From NCBI GenBank assembly GCA_020718205.1, contig DYSN01000003.1, positions 1 to 64,000 of the forward strand: DNA of 64,000 nt. Reading direction: 5' to 3'. How positions within the stretch are numbered: the stretch's first letter is position 1; the number at the start of each line of letters is the position of its first letter. Under the pieces are notes generated by a model. That model was not told the DNA's origin, did not search any database, and was given only the letters and a program-made list of their open reading frames with translations. Below are positions 19,315 through 28,798 of the stretch, one piece after another. Source of the DNA: Draconibacterium orientale. GTDB lineage: Bacteria > Bacteroidota > Bacteroidia > Bacteroidales > UBA12170. Made by a program: the position numbers and the translations under genes.

Positions 19315-19356
19315 ATTTGATTTTTTTTAATGCGATACAAGAAAGGTTAAAATAAA

Positions 19357-20676
19357 ATGAATAAGAAAGAAACCATAAAACTGATTATAAACAGATTTCA
19401 GGAGACCAATTTACCCACAGTGATTTCCAGAACTGTTCAATTGCCCATAAACAGTGGCAAGATAATATCAGTAATAGGACCGCGGCGATGCGGAAAGACT
19501 TATTTGCTCTTCGACACCATAGCGAAATTAATCGCAGGCGGAATTGCAAAATCGAATATCCTCATGATAAACTTTGAGGATGAGCGGCTGCAACTTGATA
19601 CTGATGAGTTGGATTTGATTCTCCAAACCTGGCGCGAAATGCATCAGGGGATTGAACTTGGTGAGCATTATTTCTTCTTCGATGAGATTCAGAATATCAG
19701 GGGGTGGGAAAAATTTGTTCGCAGAATATACGATAACGAGTCGCGAAATATCTTTATTTCAGGTTCCAATTCAGCCTTTCTATCTTCTGAAATAGCCACA
19801 TCGCTTCGTGGCAGGTCGGTGCCTTATGAAATATTCCCTTTTTCATTCAAAGAATATCTCAATTTTAAAAATTTGAGTATTAACTACAATTCTGAAATGA
19901 ATAGACCATTCATAATCAATGAGTTAAAAAAGTTTTTGCAGGAAGGGGGCTATCCTGAGACGCTACAAATGACTTCTATCCAGCAATCGGATATACTTCG
20001 TACCTATTATTATGTTATGATTTATAAAGATCTCATTGAGCGTTATGAAATCAATGCAGTTTCCACTGTTAAATACTTTATCGAAAAGTTGGCCGATAAT
20101 GTGACGAAACATTTTTCTCTGAATAATATTTATAATCAGTTGCGCTCGCAAGGCATTAAACTCGATAAAAATCTCATATATCAGTTGGTTGAATACATTC
20201 AGAATATCTATTTGGCTTTCAGCATACAAAGACACGATTACTCCCTTGCCGCCAGATCCAAATCGGATAAAAAGGCTTATTTTATTGATAATGGACTCCT
20301 GAATATACTCACTCACAGTTTCTCGGATAATATGGGCAAATTGCTCGAAAATGCCGTGTTTATTTTTCTAAAAACCAACTACGGTAACATTTACGAAAGC
20401 AATATTTTCTATTATAAAGATAAGTCAGAATGCGATTTTGTTGTTTTTGAAAAAAATCAGGCAATGGCCTGCATTCAAGTGAGCTATGATATTTCGGACG
20501 CTCAAACACTGCTGTGGGAGCAAAAAGGCCTTCTGCAAGCCATGAATCATTATGGTTTAAAAGAAGGATTCATAATCACTTTGGAGCAAGAACGGGAGAT
20601 TGATGTAGAAGACAAGAAGATTTTTGTGCGGCCTGCTTTTAAAGTATTGATTGATATGAGTTTAAAAGGGGGATAG
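19357..20676 (+). CDS. AAA ATPase with DUF4143-like C-terminal domain
   Basis: VIGPRRCGKTYLLF Walker A; YFFFDEIQNIRGWEKFVRRIYD; ISGSNSAFLSSEIATSLRGRSVPYEIFPFSFKEYL; LENAVFIFLKTNYG. Confidence 0.92.
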   Translation: MNKKETIKLIINRFQETNLPTVISRTVQLPINSGKIISVIGPRRCGKTYLLFDTIAKLIAGGIAKSNILMINFEDERLQLDTDELDLILQTWREMHQGIELGEHYFFFDEIQNIRGWEKFVRRIYDNESRNIFISGSNSAFLSSEIATSLRGRSVPYEIFPFSFKEYLNFKNLSINYNSEMNRPFIINELKKFLQEGGYPETLQMTSIQQSDILRTYYYVMIYKDLIERYEINAVSTVKYFIEKLADNVTKHFSLNNIYNQLRSQGIKLDKNLIYQLVEYIQNIYLAFSIQRHDYSLAARSKSDKKAYFIDNGLLNILTHSFSDNMGKLLENAVFIFLKTNYGNIYESNIFYYKDKSECDFVVFEKNQAMACIQVSYDISDAQTLLWEQKGLLQAMNHYGLKEGFIITLEQEREIDVEDKKIFVRPAFKVLIDMSLKGG

Positions 20677-20691
20677 GATTTACTACTAAAA

Positions 20692-20724
20692 CAAAAGAGA
20701 GAAACCATCAGTTTCTCTCTTTTG
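20692..20724. terminator. Bidirectional hairpin terminator between the AAA ATPase gene and lysS
   Basis: CAAAAGAGAGAAAC-catca-GTTTCTCTCTTTTG, 14-bp perfect arms. Confidence 0.8.
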
Positions 20725-20751
20725 CAAAATGCAATCAAAAAATTAATTTTC

Positions 20752-22452
20752 TTAACCCACTAGCTCCACAATTAATCCGTCGTCGGTTTTAATCACAGAA
20801 GCAATTTTATTTTTGGTGAGGCCTTTAATGGCTGTGTCCCATTTCTTATTGCTTAAAGCGGCTTTTTCCTTTAGATCGTTCAGGTTGATGGGCGATTGTG
20901 CTTTTAAGTGGTCGAAAACAATTTTCTCATCCTCGGTGAGCTCAATTTTCTTCTTCTCTGGTTTCATTTGGGGGAAGAAAAGAACCTCCTGAATGGAAGT
21001 ATTGTTGGTCATAAACATGACCAATCGGTCTATTCCAATGCCCATTCCCGAGGTGGGTGGCATTCCATATTCCAGCGATCGCACAAAATCCATATCAATA
21101 AACATGGCTTCATCATCGCCACGCTCCGAGAGTTTCATCTGTTCTTCGAAACGCTCCAGCTGGTCAATGGGGTCGTTGAGCTCCGAATAGGCATTGGCCA
21201 GCTCTTTTCCATTGACCATCAGCTCAAATCGCTCGGTCAACTCAGGATTCTCGCGATGACGCTTGCAAAGTGGCGACATCTCCACCGGATAATCGGTTAT
21301 AAAGGTGGGCTGAATGTAGTTGTGCTCACATTTTTCGCCAAATATTTCATCAATAAGCTTGCCTTTACCCATAAAATCGTCCACAGCAATGCCTAAAAGT
21401 TTAGCAACCTGTCTTATTTCTTCCTCAATCTTTCCATTCAAATCGTGGCCAGTATGTGTTTTTATGGCTTCCAATATCGGAACCCTGGCATAGGGTGCTT
21501 TAAAGCTGATTTCGTTCTCACCAAAACGAACCGTTGTGGTTCCATGTACTTCGGTGGCAATGGTTTCCAGCATTTTTTCGGTGAATTCCATCATCCATTT
21601 GTAGTCTTTGTAGGCCACATAGATTTCCATCTGTGTAAATTCAGGGTTATGGGTTCTGTCCATACCTTCGTTTCTGAAATCTTTGGCAAATTCAAAAACA
21701 CCATCATAACCACCCACTATCAGGCGTTTCAAATACAACTCGTTGGCCACGCGCAAATACATCGGAATATCGAGACTGTTGTGATGGGTAATAAAAGGTC
21801 GTGCCGATGCGCCGCCAGGAATTGCCTGAAGGATTGGGGTTTCCACTTCCAGATATCCGTGCGACAACAGAAAGCTTCTCATGCTTTGAATGATTTTGCT
21901 CCTTTTTACAAACAAATCGCTCACATGGTCGTTAACAATTAAATCTACATAACGCTGACGATAGCGCATTTCGGGATCGGTGAAGGCATCGAAGGTTACT
22001 CCATCTTTTTCCTTTACAATGGGCAGCGGGCGCAAAGCTTTTGATAGCAGTTTAAACTCTTTAACATGTATGCTGATTTCGCCCATTTTGGTCACAAAAA
22101 CATAGCCTTTAACTCCCACAATGTCGCCAATATCGGTTAAACGCTTAAAAACATCGTTGTAAAGCGAGCTGTCGTCGCCTGTGCAAATATCGTCGCGCTT
22201 GATATAGGCCTGAATTCGTGCGGTGGAGTCTTTGATTTCGATAAACGAAGCAGCCCCCATAATTCTCCGGCTCATGATACGCCCCGCCAAACTAACATCC
22301 TGATATAGTGAAGAATCCTTAGGAAAGTTTTCTAAAATTTCGGCTGCTGTGGCATTCACCGCATAGGCTTCTGCCGGATAGGGATCGATTCCCAGGTTTC
22401 TAAGTTCATTTAACGAATTACGTCTGATTTGTTCCTGTTCGCTTAAGGCCAT
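20752..22452 (-). CDS. lysS: Lysyl-tRNA synthetase (class II)
   Basis: [44 protein letters not shown]. Confidence 0.96.
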   Translation of the reverse strand: MALSEQEQIRRNSLNELRNLGIDPYPAEAYAVNATAAEILENFPKDSSLYQDVSLAGRIMSRRIMGAASFIEIKDSTARIQAYIKRDDICTGDDSSLYNDVFKRLTDIGDIVGVKGYVFVTKMGEISIHVKEFKLLSKALRPLPIVKEKDGVTFDAFTDPEMRYRQRYVDLIVNDHVSDLFVKRSKIIQSMRSFLLSHGYLEVETPILQAIPGGASARPFITHHNSLDIPMYLRVANELYLKRLIVGGYDGVFEFAKDFRNEGMDRTHNPEFTQMEIYVAYKDYKWMMEFTEKMLETIATEVHGTTTVRFGENEISFKAPYARVPILEAIKTHTGHDLNGKIEEEIRQVAKLLGIAVDDFMGKGKLIDEIFGEKCEHNYIQPTFITDYPVEMSPLCKRHRENPELTERFELMVNGKELANAYSELNDPIDQLERFEEQMKLSERGDDEAMFIDMDFVRSLEYGMPPTSGMGIGIDRLVMFMTNNTSIQEVLFFPQMKPEKKKIELTEDEKIVFDHLKAQSPINLNDLKEKAALSNKKWDTAIKGLTKNKIASVIKTDDGLIVELVG

Positions 22453-22787
22453 ATATCAAATTTTGCTGGTTTCAAATTTTTTGCAAAGATAGTTTTTATA
22501 ATAAAATAACCCACTATTCAGCCCAAAGCTAATTTTTAATCCGTTGATTTCTTGGGAAATTCAGCTGGATTTTTCAATTGGAGAATAATTCAACGGCGGG
22601 GAGAAAAACAAGTATATGGGTTATATAAGAAGACCAATGTCAAGAAGTTGTAAATTCCATAACAAATTCCAACCTAAACGAAACAAAACCCAATCATATT
22701 GGTATAAAAGATTTAAGTCGTAGTGACTTGCTTTTTAAACTGAAAAAAGAATACTTTTATTGTTAGAAATTCAATAACCAATATATT

Positions 22788-24305
22788 ATGAAACGATTAT
22801 TACCCATTTTATTTGCAATGCTTTCTGTTTTTGGCTGGGCTCAGGCACCCGAAGCCTTTAACTATCAAACCATTGTGCGCCAGGATAATGGCAATCCATA
22901 CGTTTTTCAACAAATGGACTTTCGCATTTCCATACTTCAGGGGAGTGCTACAGGAAATACGGTTTATGCCGAAGAGCACAGTTTAACTACCAATGCCAAT
23001 GGGCAGGCTTCCTTTAAAATTGGTTTGGGAATGGTAACAAATGGTGTATTCTCGAACATCGATTGGGGTATCGATACTTATTTCATCAAAATAGAAGCCC
23101 GCGAAAATGGGTCACCCACTTTTGTTTTAATGGGAATAGAGCCTTTTGCATCGGTGCCCTACGCCTTGTTTGCGAAAAATACTTCATCCAACATCACTCT
23201 GTGGCAACAAGATGGCAACAATGTGTACTATATGGGCGGAAATGTTGGAATAAAAACTACCCAACCCACCGAAGCGTTAACCCTTGGGGTCGATAATAGA
23301 ATAAAATTGAGCACTGTTAAGAATTCACTCACATATGGTGCGTTAATCAACCTCCGCTGGAATGCAGAGGATGCCAAGCCGGGAATTCATTTTAAAGATG
23401 CATCCGGTGCTTCGAAAGTGGCGCTCTCAGCCTATAAATACCAGACTTTTCCAAATATTCTTTCCAATAAATTCTCCATTGCTACCACAAATGCTGCGGG
23501 TACTCTGGTCGAAAGATTTAATGTTCCTTTTGGAGCCAATGAAGTAGATATAACAGTTACCGATGCCAATTTAAAAATATTGGGTGGCAACACATTTCAG
23601 GTGGGCACCGACCAAAGCAGCGGACTGGCCATGTACTATGGCGATGTTTTCATTAATGGCACCAGGAAACTGGGTATTGGCGATAAAGACTGGATAACCG
23701 AAGGAACCTACGGAAATGCTCAGTTTGAGTTGTATCGTGCTGATAGCGATGTGGAATTCCTGATTCACGACGATGCTGGTGTTAATACAGTGGGGCTGCA
23801 CCTTCGCAATGGTGAAGTAGATTGGAAAATAGCCCACAATGGCGATTTTAGAGTTAAACACGAAGAAGCAACCTTTATGAAAATAGATGCCGACGGAAAT
23901 GTGGGCATCGATGTGGAGAGTCCCATTGCCAAACTCGATGTGAATGGAAATATCAATGTTTCTGCGGGTTTTGCCTATTTGGTGGGCGGACAAGGCAAAG
24001 GAGCCTATTTACCTGTTCAAAATCCCGTTGCGGCAGGCGATGCAGTAGGAATGAACCCCGATAATGGCCAGATTGGGAAATATACACCTGGCGATGTCTT
24101 TCTGGGAATTGCAGTGGATAAAGCTGCGTTCGTAGAAAACTATGTGGCTGGACGCGAAAAAGATGCAAGCTTCGCCCTTGTAGTTTCCAAAGGTCAGATT
24201 CAAGGCGATTTGAGTCAGTTTCAGCTCAATGGCAGATTGGTGAATACCACCGATGGACAGCAAGTGGGAATCCTGTTAAGCAATGGTCAAATTTTCCTAA
24301 AATAG
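22788..24305 (+). CDS. Secreted tail-fibre-like surface protein (paralogue A)
   Basis: Signal peptide; FNYQTIVRQDNGNP...SVPYALFAKN module; NVGIKTTQPTEALTL and NVGIDVESPIAKLDVNGNI repeats; C-terminal VNTTDGQQVGILLSNGQIFLK. Confidence 0.72.
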   Translation: MKRLLPILFAMLSVFGWAQAPEAFNYQTIVRQDNGNPYVFQQMDFRISILQGSATGNTVYAEEHSLTTNANGQASFKIGLGMVTNGVFSNIDWGIDTYFIKIEARENGSPTFVLMGIEPFASVPYALFAKNTSSNITLWQQDGNNVYYMGGNVGIKTTQPTEALTLGVDNRIKLSTVKNSLTYGALINLRWNAEDAKPGIHFKDASGASKVALSAYKYQTFPNILSNKFSIATTNAAGTLVERFNVPFGANEVDITVTDANLKILGGNTFQVGTDQSSGLAMYYGDVFINGTRKLGIGDKDWITEGTYGNAQFELYRADSDVEFLIHDDAGVNTVGLHLRNGEVDWKIAHNGDFRVKHEEATFMKIDADGNVGIDVESPIAKLDVNGNINVSAGFAYLVGGQGKGAYLPVQNPVAAGDAVGMNPDNGQIGKYTPGDVFLGIAVDKAAFVENYVAGREKDASFALVVSKGQIQGDLSQFQLNGRLVNTTDGQQVGILLSNGQIFLK

Positions 24306-24311
24306 AAGGCT

Positions 24312-25826
24312 ATGCGACGAAGAACTTTATTCATATTATTCTTGTTTGCGAGCCTGCTCCTTAGAGCTCAGGTTCCGGAATATATCAACTTTCAAACGGT
24401 AATTCATTACTCCAACGGCTCCGTTATTCCTCAGCAAAATGTAAGCATTATCGTAAATATTATTGCTCAATCAGCCGACGGCGATATTGTTTATCGCGAA
24501 TCTCATATGGTTGAGAGCAATCAATTTGGGCTTATCAACTTCAAAATTGGCGAAGGGTCTGTTTTATATGGTCATTGGGCCGAATTACTTTGGAGCCGGA
24601 AAGACTATTATCTCATGCTCGAATTGGACACATCCGGAACCGGAAACAACTATATAGACATGGGAATTGCACAGCTTTTATCGGTTCCCTATGCCCTTTT
24701 TGCCCAAAGCTCGAGTCAGGCTGCCATTTGGCAAACCAATGATTTGGGAATTCACATCGATGGCGATTTAGGTATTCAAACCAGCGAGCCATCCGAAGCT
24801 TTGGAAATGGGGGAGGATGCCGAAATTACACTTTCTTCTTCCATGCCCGGTCTTGGTGATAACAGTTTGATTCAAATTGTTATGAGTGCCGATACGGCCA
24901 ACCCAAATATCAATTGGGCCGATTCAAATGACATATTCGCGGCATCTTTTTCTGCCCAGCAATACAATACCGACCCGTTAACTCTAGAAAACAGGTTTCA
25001 ATTGGCTACTTCAGGCGAGAATAATAACAGACGATACCGCATTGATTTTCAATTTGATAAAAATATTGCCGACATTTCATTCAACCAAAGCAATTTGATT
25101 GTAGAAGGTGATTTTTTTGCCGGTGACGAAACAGAGGCTCCCACATCCATTATGTGGGGACATCAATGGGTAAACAATTTGAACGAGTTTGGTATTGGTA
25201 ATAAAGACTGGACAACCCAGGGAGTCTATGGAAACTCTAACGCAGAATTATTCTCTCATCAAACCAATAACTTTCTATTGCTTAATGCCTTCAATGTAGA
25301 AAACAGGTGTCAGTTGGTGCTTAGGCGTGGAAACTCGGAATGGTCATGCGGAAACGATAGCGTGTTCTACTTCAAGCGAAACGACGCCAAACGGTTGGTT
25401 ATAACCCCCGAAGGCAATGTAAAAATAGGCTCAAGCACTCCCATGTATAAACTCGATGTTTATGGCGATGTGAACATTCCCGACGGAGCTTCCTATTTAA
25501 TTGGCGGGGGAAAAAATGGGGGGAAATACGCCGAGTTTTTTGAAGCCGAACAAGTAATGCAAGTAGGACAGGTAGCAGGAGTAAATCCGCAAAGCGGAAA
25601 ATTGAGAAGCTATGAGCCAGGCGATATGCTGGTAGGTATTGTTTGCGAACCCACTGGTTTTATTGCCAATGCGCAACATGCCCATGATAAAAATTTTGTG
25701 TTGGTGGCTCTCGAAGGACTATGCAACTATTCTCCAAATAAAACAATAACTCAGGGACAAACCATAAAAACCACCGATGGTCAGTTGATAGGAATTAAAA
25801 TAAACAATCAGGTTTTACTAAAATAG
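24312..25826 (+). CDS. Secreted tail-fibre-like surface protein (paralogue B)
   Basis: Same architecture as the upstream gene: INFQTVIHYSNGS...SVPYALFAQS; TSEPSEALEMGEDAEITLSS; C-terminal KTTDGQLIGIKINNQVLLK. Confidence 0.72.
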   Translation: MRRRTLFILFLFASLLLRAQVPEYINFQTVIHYSNGSVIPQQNVSIIVNIIAQSADGDIVYRESHMVESNQFGLINFKIGEGSVLYGHWAELLWSRKDYYLMLELDTSGTGNNYIDMGIAQLLSVPYALFAQSSSQAAIWQTNDLGIHIDGDLGIQTSEPSEALEMGEDAEITLSSSMPGLGDNSLIQIVMSADTANPNINWADSNDIFAASFSAQQYNTDPLTLENRFQLATSGENNNRRYRIDFQFDKNIADISFNQSNLIVEGDFFAGDETEAPTSIMWGHQWVNNLNEFGIGNKDWTTQGVYGNSNAELFSHQTNNFLLLNAFNVENRCQLVLRRGNSEWSCGNDSVFYFKRNDAKRLVITPEGNVKIGSSTPMYKLDVYGDVNIPDGASYLIGGGKNGGKYAEFFEAEQVMQVGQVAGVNPQSGKLRSYEPGDMLVGIVCEPTGFIANAQHAHDKNFVLVALEGLCNYSPNKTITQGQTIKTTDGQLIGIKINNQVLLK

Positions 25827-25852
25827 AATAATCAAAATCAATTCAACTCAGG

Positions 25853-25875
25853 GCCCGGTTTTTAATCGGGCTTTT
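25853..25875. terminator. Bidirectional terminator hairpin between convergent genes
   Basis: GCCCG-N9-CGGGC followed by TTTTTC. Confidence 0.55.
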
Positions 25876-27169
25876 TCTTTTTATAGGTTAAGTTAAGGAA
25901 TAGCAAACCTGCTATGGCAGCAATAATCGAAGCCGAGAAAATCCCCACTTTCGCCATCTGAATAAGCTTATCGTCGCTAAAGGCCAGCTCAGCCACAAAA
26001 ATACTCATGGTGAAACCAATACCACCGAGCATCGAAACCCCAAAGATTTCTTTCCATTTTGTCCCTTGGGGCAATGTGGCTATTTTCATTTTAACTGCAA
26101 GCCACGATAGTCCTGTGATACCAATAGTTTTTCCCAAAACCAAACCCCCAATAATACCCAGTGATACTGAACTAAAAAGTAAATCAGTAATTTTTCCTTC
26201 AATCCGTATTCCGGCATTGGCAAGGGCAAACAACGGCAAGATAAAAAACGAAGTGATGGGATGAAGTGCATGCTCCAGCTTCTGGAGCGGAGTATGAGCG
26301 TCGTCGGCTATTTTATCTATATCGTCAATACAATGAGCTTGTTTATCGGTAAGCAAGGAAATATCGTTGGGCTCTTGTTTTGCAAATTTGTCTATTTTAA
26401 TTTTTACAAGACTAATAAATTGCGACTCATTAATTTTTGGGCGGGCTGGAATGGTGAGTGCAATTAATACTCCCGCAATTGTAGCATGTACTCCCGAAAA
26501 TAAAAATGAAATCCAAACGCCAAACAGCCCAACAAGGGCATAGAAAGCTGTTTTGCGAACGCCAAGCTTATTGGCCAAAATAAGAATTCCGATAAGCCCT
26601 CCTGCAATAAAAAGAAGCTCAGTTCTAATGCTTTCGGTATAAAAAATGGCAATAACAAGTATGGCTCCCAAATCGTCGGCAATGGCCAAAGCGGTTAGAA
26701 AGATTTTGATATTCACATTCACTTTTTCGCCCAGTAATGCCAATAATCCCAGTGCAAAAGCAATATCTGTAGCCATGGGAATTCCCCAGCCGGCACTGTA
26801 ACCGGCATTCGATGCATTAAAAATACTATAGATGATTGCAGGAACCAGCATTCCGCCAATGGCTGCAATAATGGGCAACGAAGCTTTTTTCATGCTCGAC
26901 AATTCGCCACCCATAATCTCCCGTTTAATTTCAAGCCCCACCGTGAAGAAAAAAATGGCCATTAACCCATCGTTGATCCAATGGGCAATGCTATGCGACA
27001 AAACGAAATCTCCTGCTGAGAAACCTATTTTTAAATCGTGCCAGAAATGATGATACGATTCCGACGAATTGGCCCAAACCAAGGCTGCAATAGTCGAAAT
27101 GATTAAAAGTATTCCCCCAAGGCTTTCTTCCTTTATATAGTTTTTAATGCTAAAATTGTTCTGGCTCAT
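25862..27169 (-). CDS. nhaA: Na+/H+ antiporter NhaA
   Basis: INDGLMAIFFFTVGLEIKREIMGGELSS; GWGIPMATDIAFALGLLALLG; LTALAIADDLGAILVIAIFYT. Confidence 0.96.
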   Translation of the reverse strand: MSQNNFSIKNYIKEESLGGILLIISTIAALVWANSSESYHHFWHDLKIGFSAGDFVLSHSIAHWINDGLMAIFFFTVGLEIKREIMGGELSSMKKASLPIIAAIGGMLVPAIIYSIFNASNAGYSAGWGIPMATDIAFALGLLALLGEKVNVNIKIFLTALAIADDLGAILVIAIFYTESIRTELLFIAGGLIGILILANKLGVRKTAFYALVGLFGVWISFLFSGVHATIAGVLIALTIPARPKINESQFISLVKIKIDKFAKQEPNDISLLTDKQAHCIDDIDKIADDAHTPLQKLEHALHPITSFFILPLFALANAGIRIEGKITDLLFSSVSLGIIGGLVLGKTIGITGLSWLAVKMKIATLPQGTKWKEIFGVSMLGGIGFTMSIFVAELAFSDDKLIQMAKVGIFSASIIAAIAGLLFLNLTYKKKKPD

Positions 27170-27221
27170 TGTTATTTTGTTTAAATCTGCCTATTATTGC
27201 AAAAAAACAAAAATAGGTTTT

Positions 27222-27935
27222 ATGAGATTAATTTCAACTATATTTAATGTTATTTTATTAGGACTGAGTCTGTCATCATGCTACAAAGAAGAATCAGTGG
27301 CGTTGGATGAGTACGATGTCACCCTCACATATTACGATACCGATTTCGATTTTAAAAGCTATAAAACATTTACTGTCAGGGATTCGGTTATGCTTTATTC
27401 CGATTATCTCACCGAAAGCCAAATCAATGGTTTCTATACCCAGGGAGTATCGAATTCCGTAAGGCAAGAAATTGTTAACAAGTTTAAAAGCATGGGTTAT
27501 AGCGAGGTTTTAGAGAGTGAAAATCCTGATTTTATGATAAATCCTACCATTTCGCTTCTCGAACAGACCAATGTGTATTATAATTGGTGGTGGGATTATC
27601 CTGGTTATTGGGGCTGGTACGGCGACTGGTATTATAAAAATTCGACTTATTATTATCCACCATACTGGGGTTGGTATCCCGGCTTTACTGTTTCTTATTA
27701 TAGCTATAGAACAGGTTCATTAGTTATGGAAATGGTTGATGGAGAAAGTGTTGAAACCTATAGAACATGGCTCGAAAATGGAGGCCCCGAAACAAATAGC
27801 GAAGCCCCCGAGATTATTTTCCGCTGGATTGCCCAAATTGATGGAATAGTGGATGAGTCCACCAATTACAACGGAGAAAGAACTCAAAGAGGTTTTAATG
27901 AAGCATTTAATCAATCACCCTATTTGCAGAAATAG
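27222..27935 (+). CDS. DUF4136-like lipoprotein
   Basis: Lipobox LGLSLSSCYKE; VTLTYYDTDFDFKSYKTFTV; NPDFMINPTISLLEQTNVYYNWWW. Confidence 0.75.
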   Translation: MRLISTIFNVILLGLSLSSCYKEESVALDEYDVTLTYYDTDFDFKSYKTFTVRDSVMLYSDYLTESQINGFYTQGVSNSVRQEIVNKFKSMGYSEVLESENPDFMINPTISLLEQTNVYYNWWWDYPGYWGWYGDWYYKNSTYYYPPYWGWYPGFTVSYYSYRTGSLVMEMVDGESVETYRTWLENGGPETNSEAPEIIFRWIAQIDGIVDESTNYNGERTQRGFNEAFNQSPYLQK

Positions 27936-27948
27936 ATAAATTTTAACA

Positions 27949-28599
27949 ATGAAAAAATCAATAGCACTTTTATTCATCATTATAGCTTTAGCCTGGGTGA
28001 ATCCAGTAGATGCCCAGGAGCCTGACAAAAGCGGTTTTATTAGAACCTATGCTAAGCCAGGCGGCCTTTTATCGTTCGAATGGATTATCTCTATGCCTTC
28101 TGGCGACATGAAAAAGGAGTTTATAAGCAAAACTTCTACCCGCGGATTTGCTATCGAGTATCGATATATGTTCGATTCGCCAATTAGTGTGGGAGCTGGC
28201 TTCAGTTGGCAGGCATTCTATGAGAAAAAAGAACGAGCCACCTATGAATTCGAAGGAGGTGCCATGACTACCACGCGTTTCAACTATCTCTATAGCTTCC
28301 CCATTTTTGTTAATGCTCATTACTATCCAATTAAGAACGAGATATTTCTGCCATTTGTCGGTATCAATTTAGGTATGTTTAATTTGGATAAAAAAGATCA
28401 GGTAGGCCAGTTTACAGTAGACGACAACAGTTGGCAATTTGGTTTTCAACCGGAAATTGGTACAGTAATTCAGCTGAGCCCGGGCTCCGGTCTGGGGTTT
28501 ATTGTGAAAGGCAAATACACTTACATTCTCTACAACGAAGGAATCTATAACAATATCAGCCACTTTGATATTCATGTTGGCGCAACTTTTGTATTCTAA
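27949..28599 (+). CDS. Outer membrane beta-barrel protein
   Basis: Signal peptide, alternating aromatic strands, C-terminal ISHFDIHVGATFVF. Confidence 0.75.
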   Translation: MKKSIALLFIIIALAWVNPVDAQEPDKSGFIRTYAKPGGLLSFEWIISMPSGDMKKEFISKTSTRGFAIEYRYMFDSPISVGAGFSWQAFYEKKERATYEFEGGAMTTTRFNYLYSFPIFVNAHYYPIKNEIFLPFVGINLGMFNLDKKDQVGQFTVDDNSWQFGFQPEIGTVIQLSPGSGLGFIVKGKYTYILYNEGIYNNISHFDIHVGATFVF

Positions 28600-28798
28600 T
28601 TGAATAGAAGCGACTGACTACTGTGAGTCATTTTGAGCCCTTTTTTGTTCATTATGAGTTCCATCAGGTTGGTATTCGTCAAGTTTTACTAAATTTGTTG
28701 GGAATCAATTGCTCTGACAGGCATATGATTTCAATTATGATATAATATAGCCATAGTGGTTAAAACAAATGGGCAAAACAAGAGAGAAAAGCGATTAG

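Noticed and set aside
19357-20676. AAA ATPase as a defence or mobile-element gene
   Set aside because: DUF4143-type ATPases are common orphans in bacterial genomes; no integrase, transposase or other defence gene adjacent.
22453-22787. Possible degraded gene between lysS and the tail-fibre-like pair
   Set aside because: All frames interrupted and no recognisable motif; treated as intergenic.
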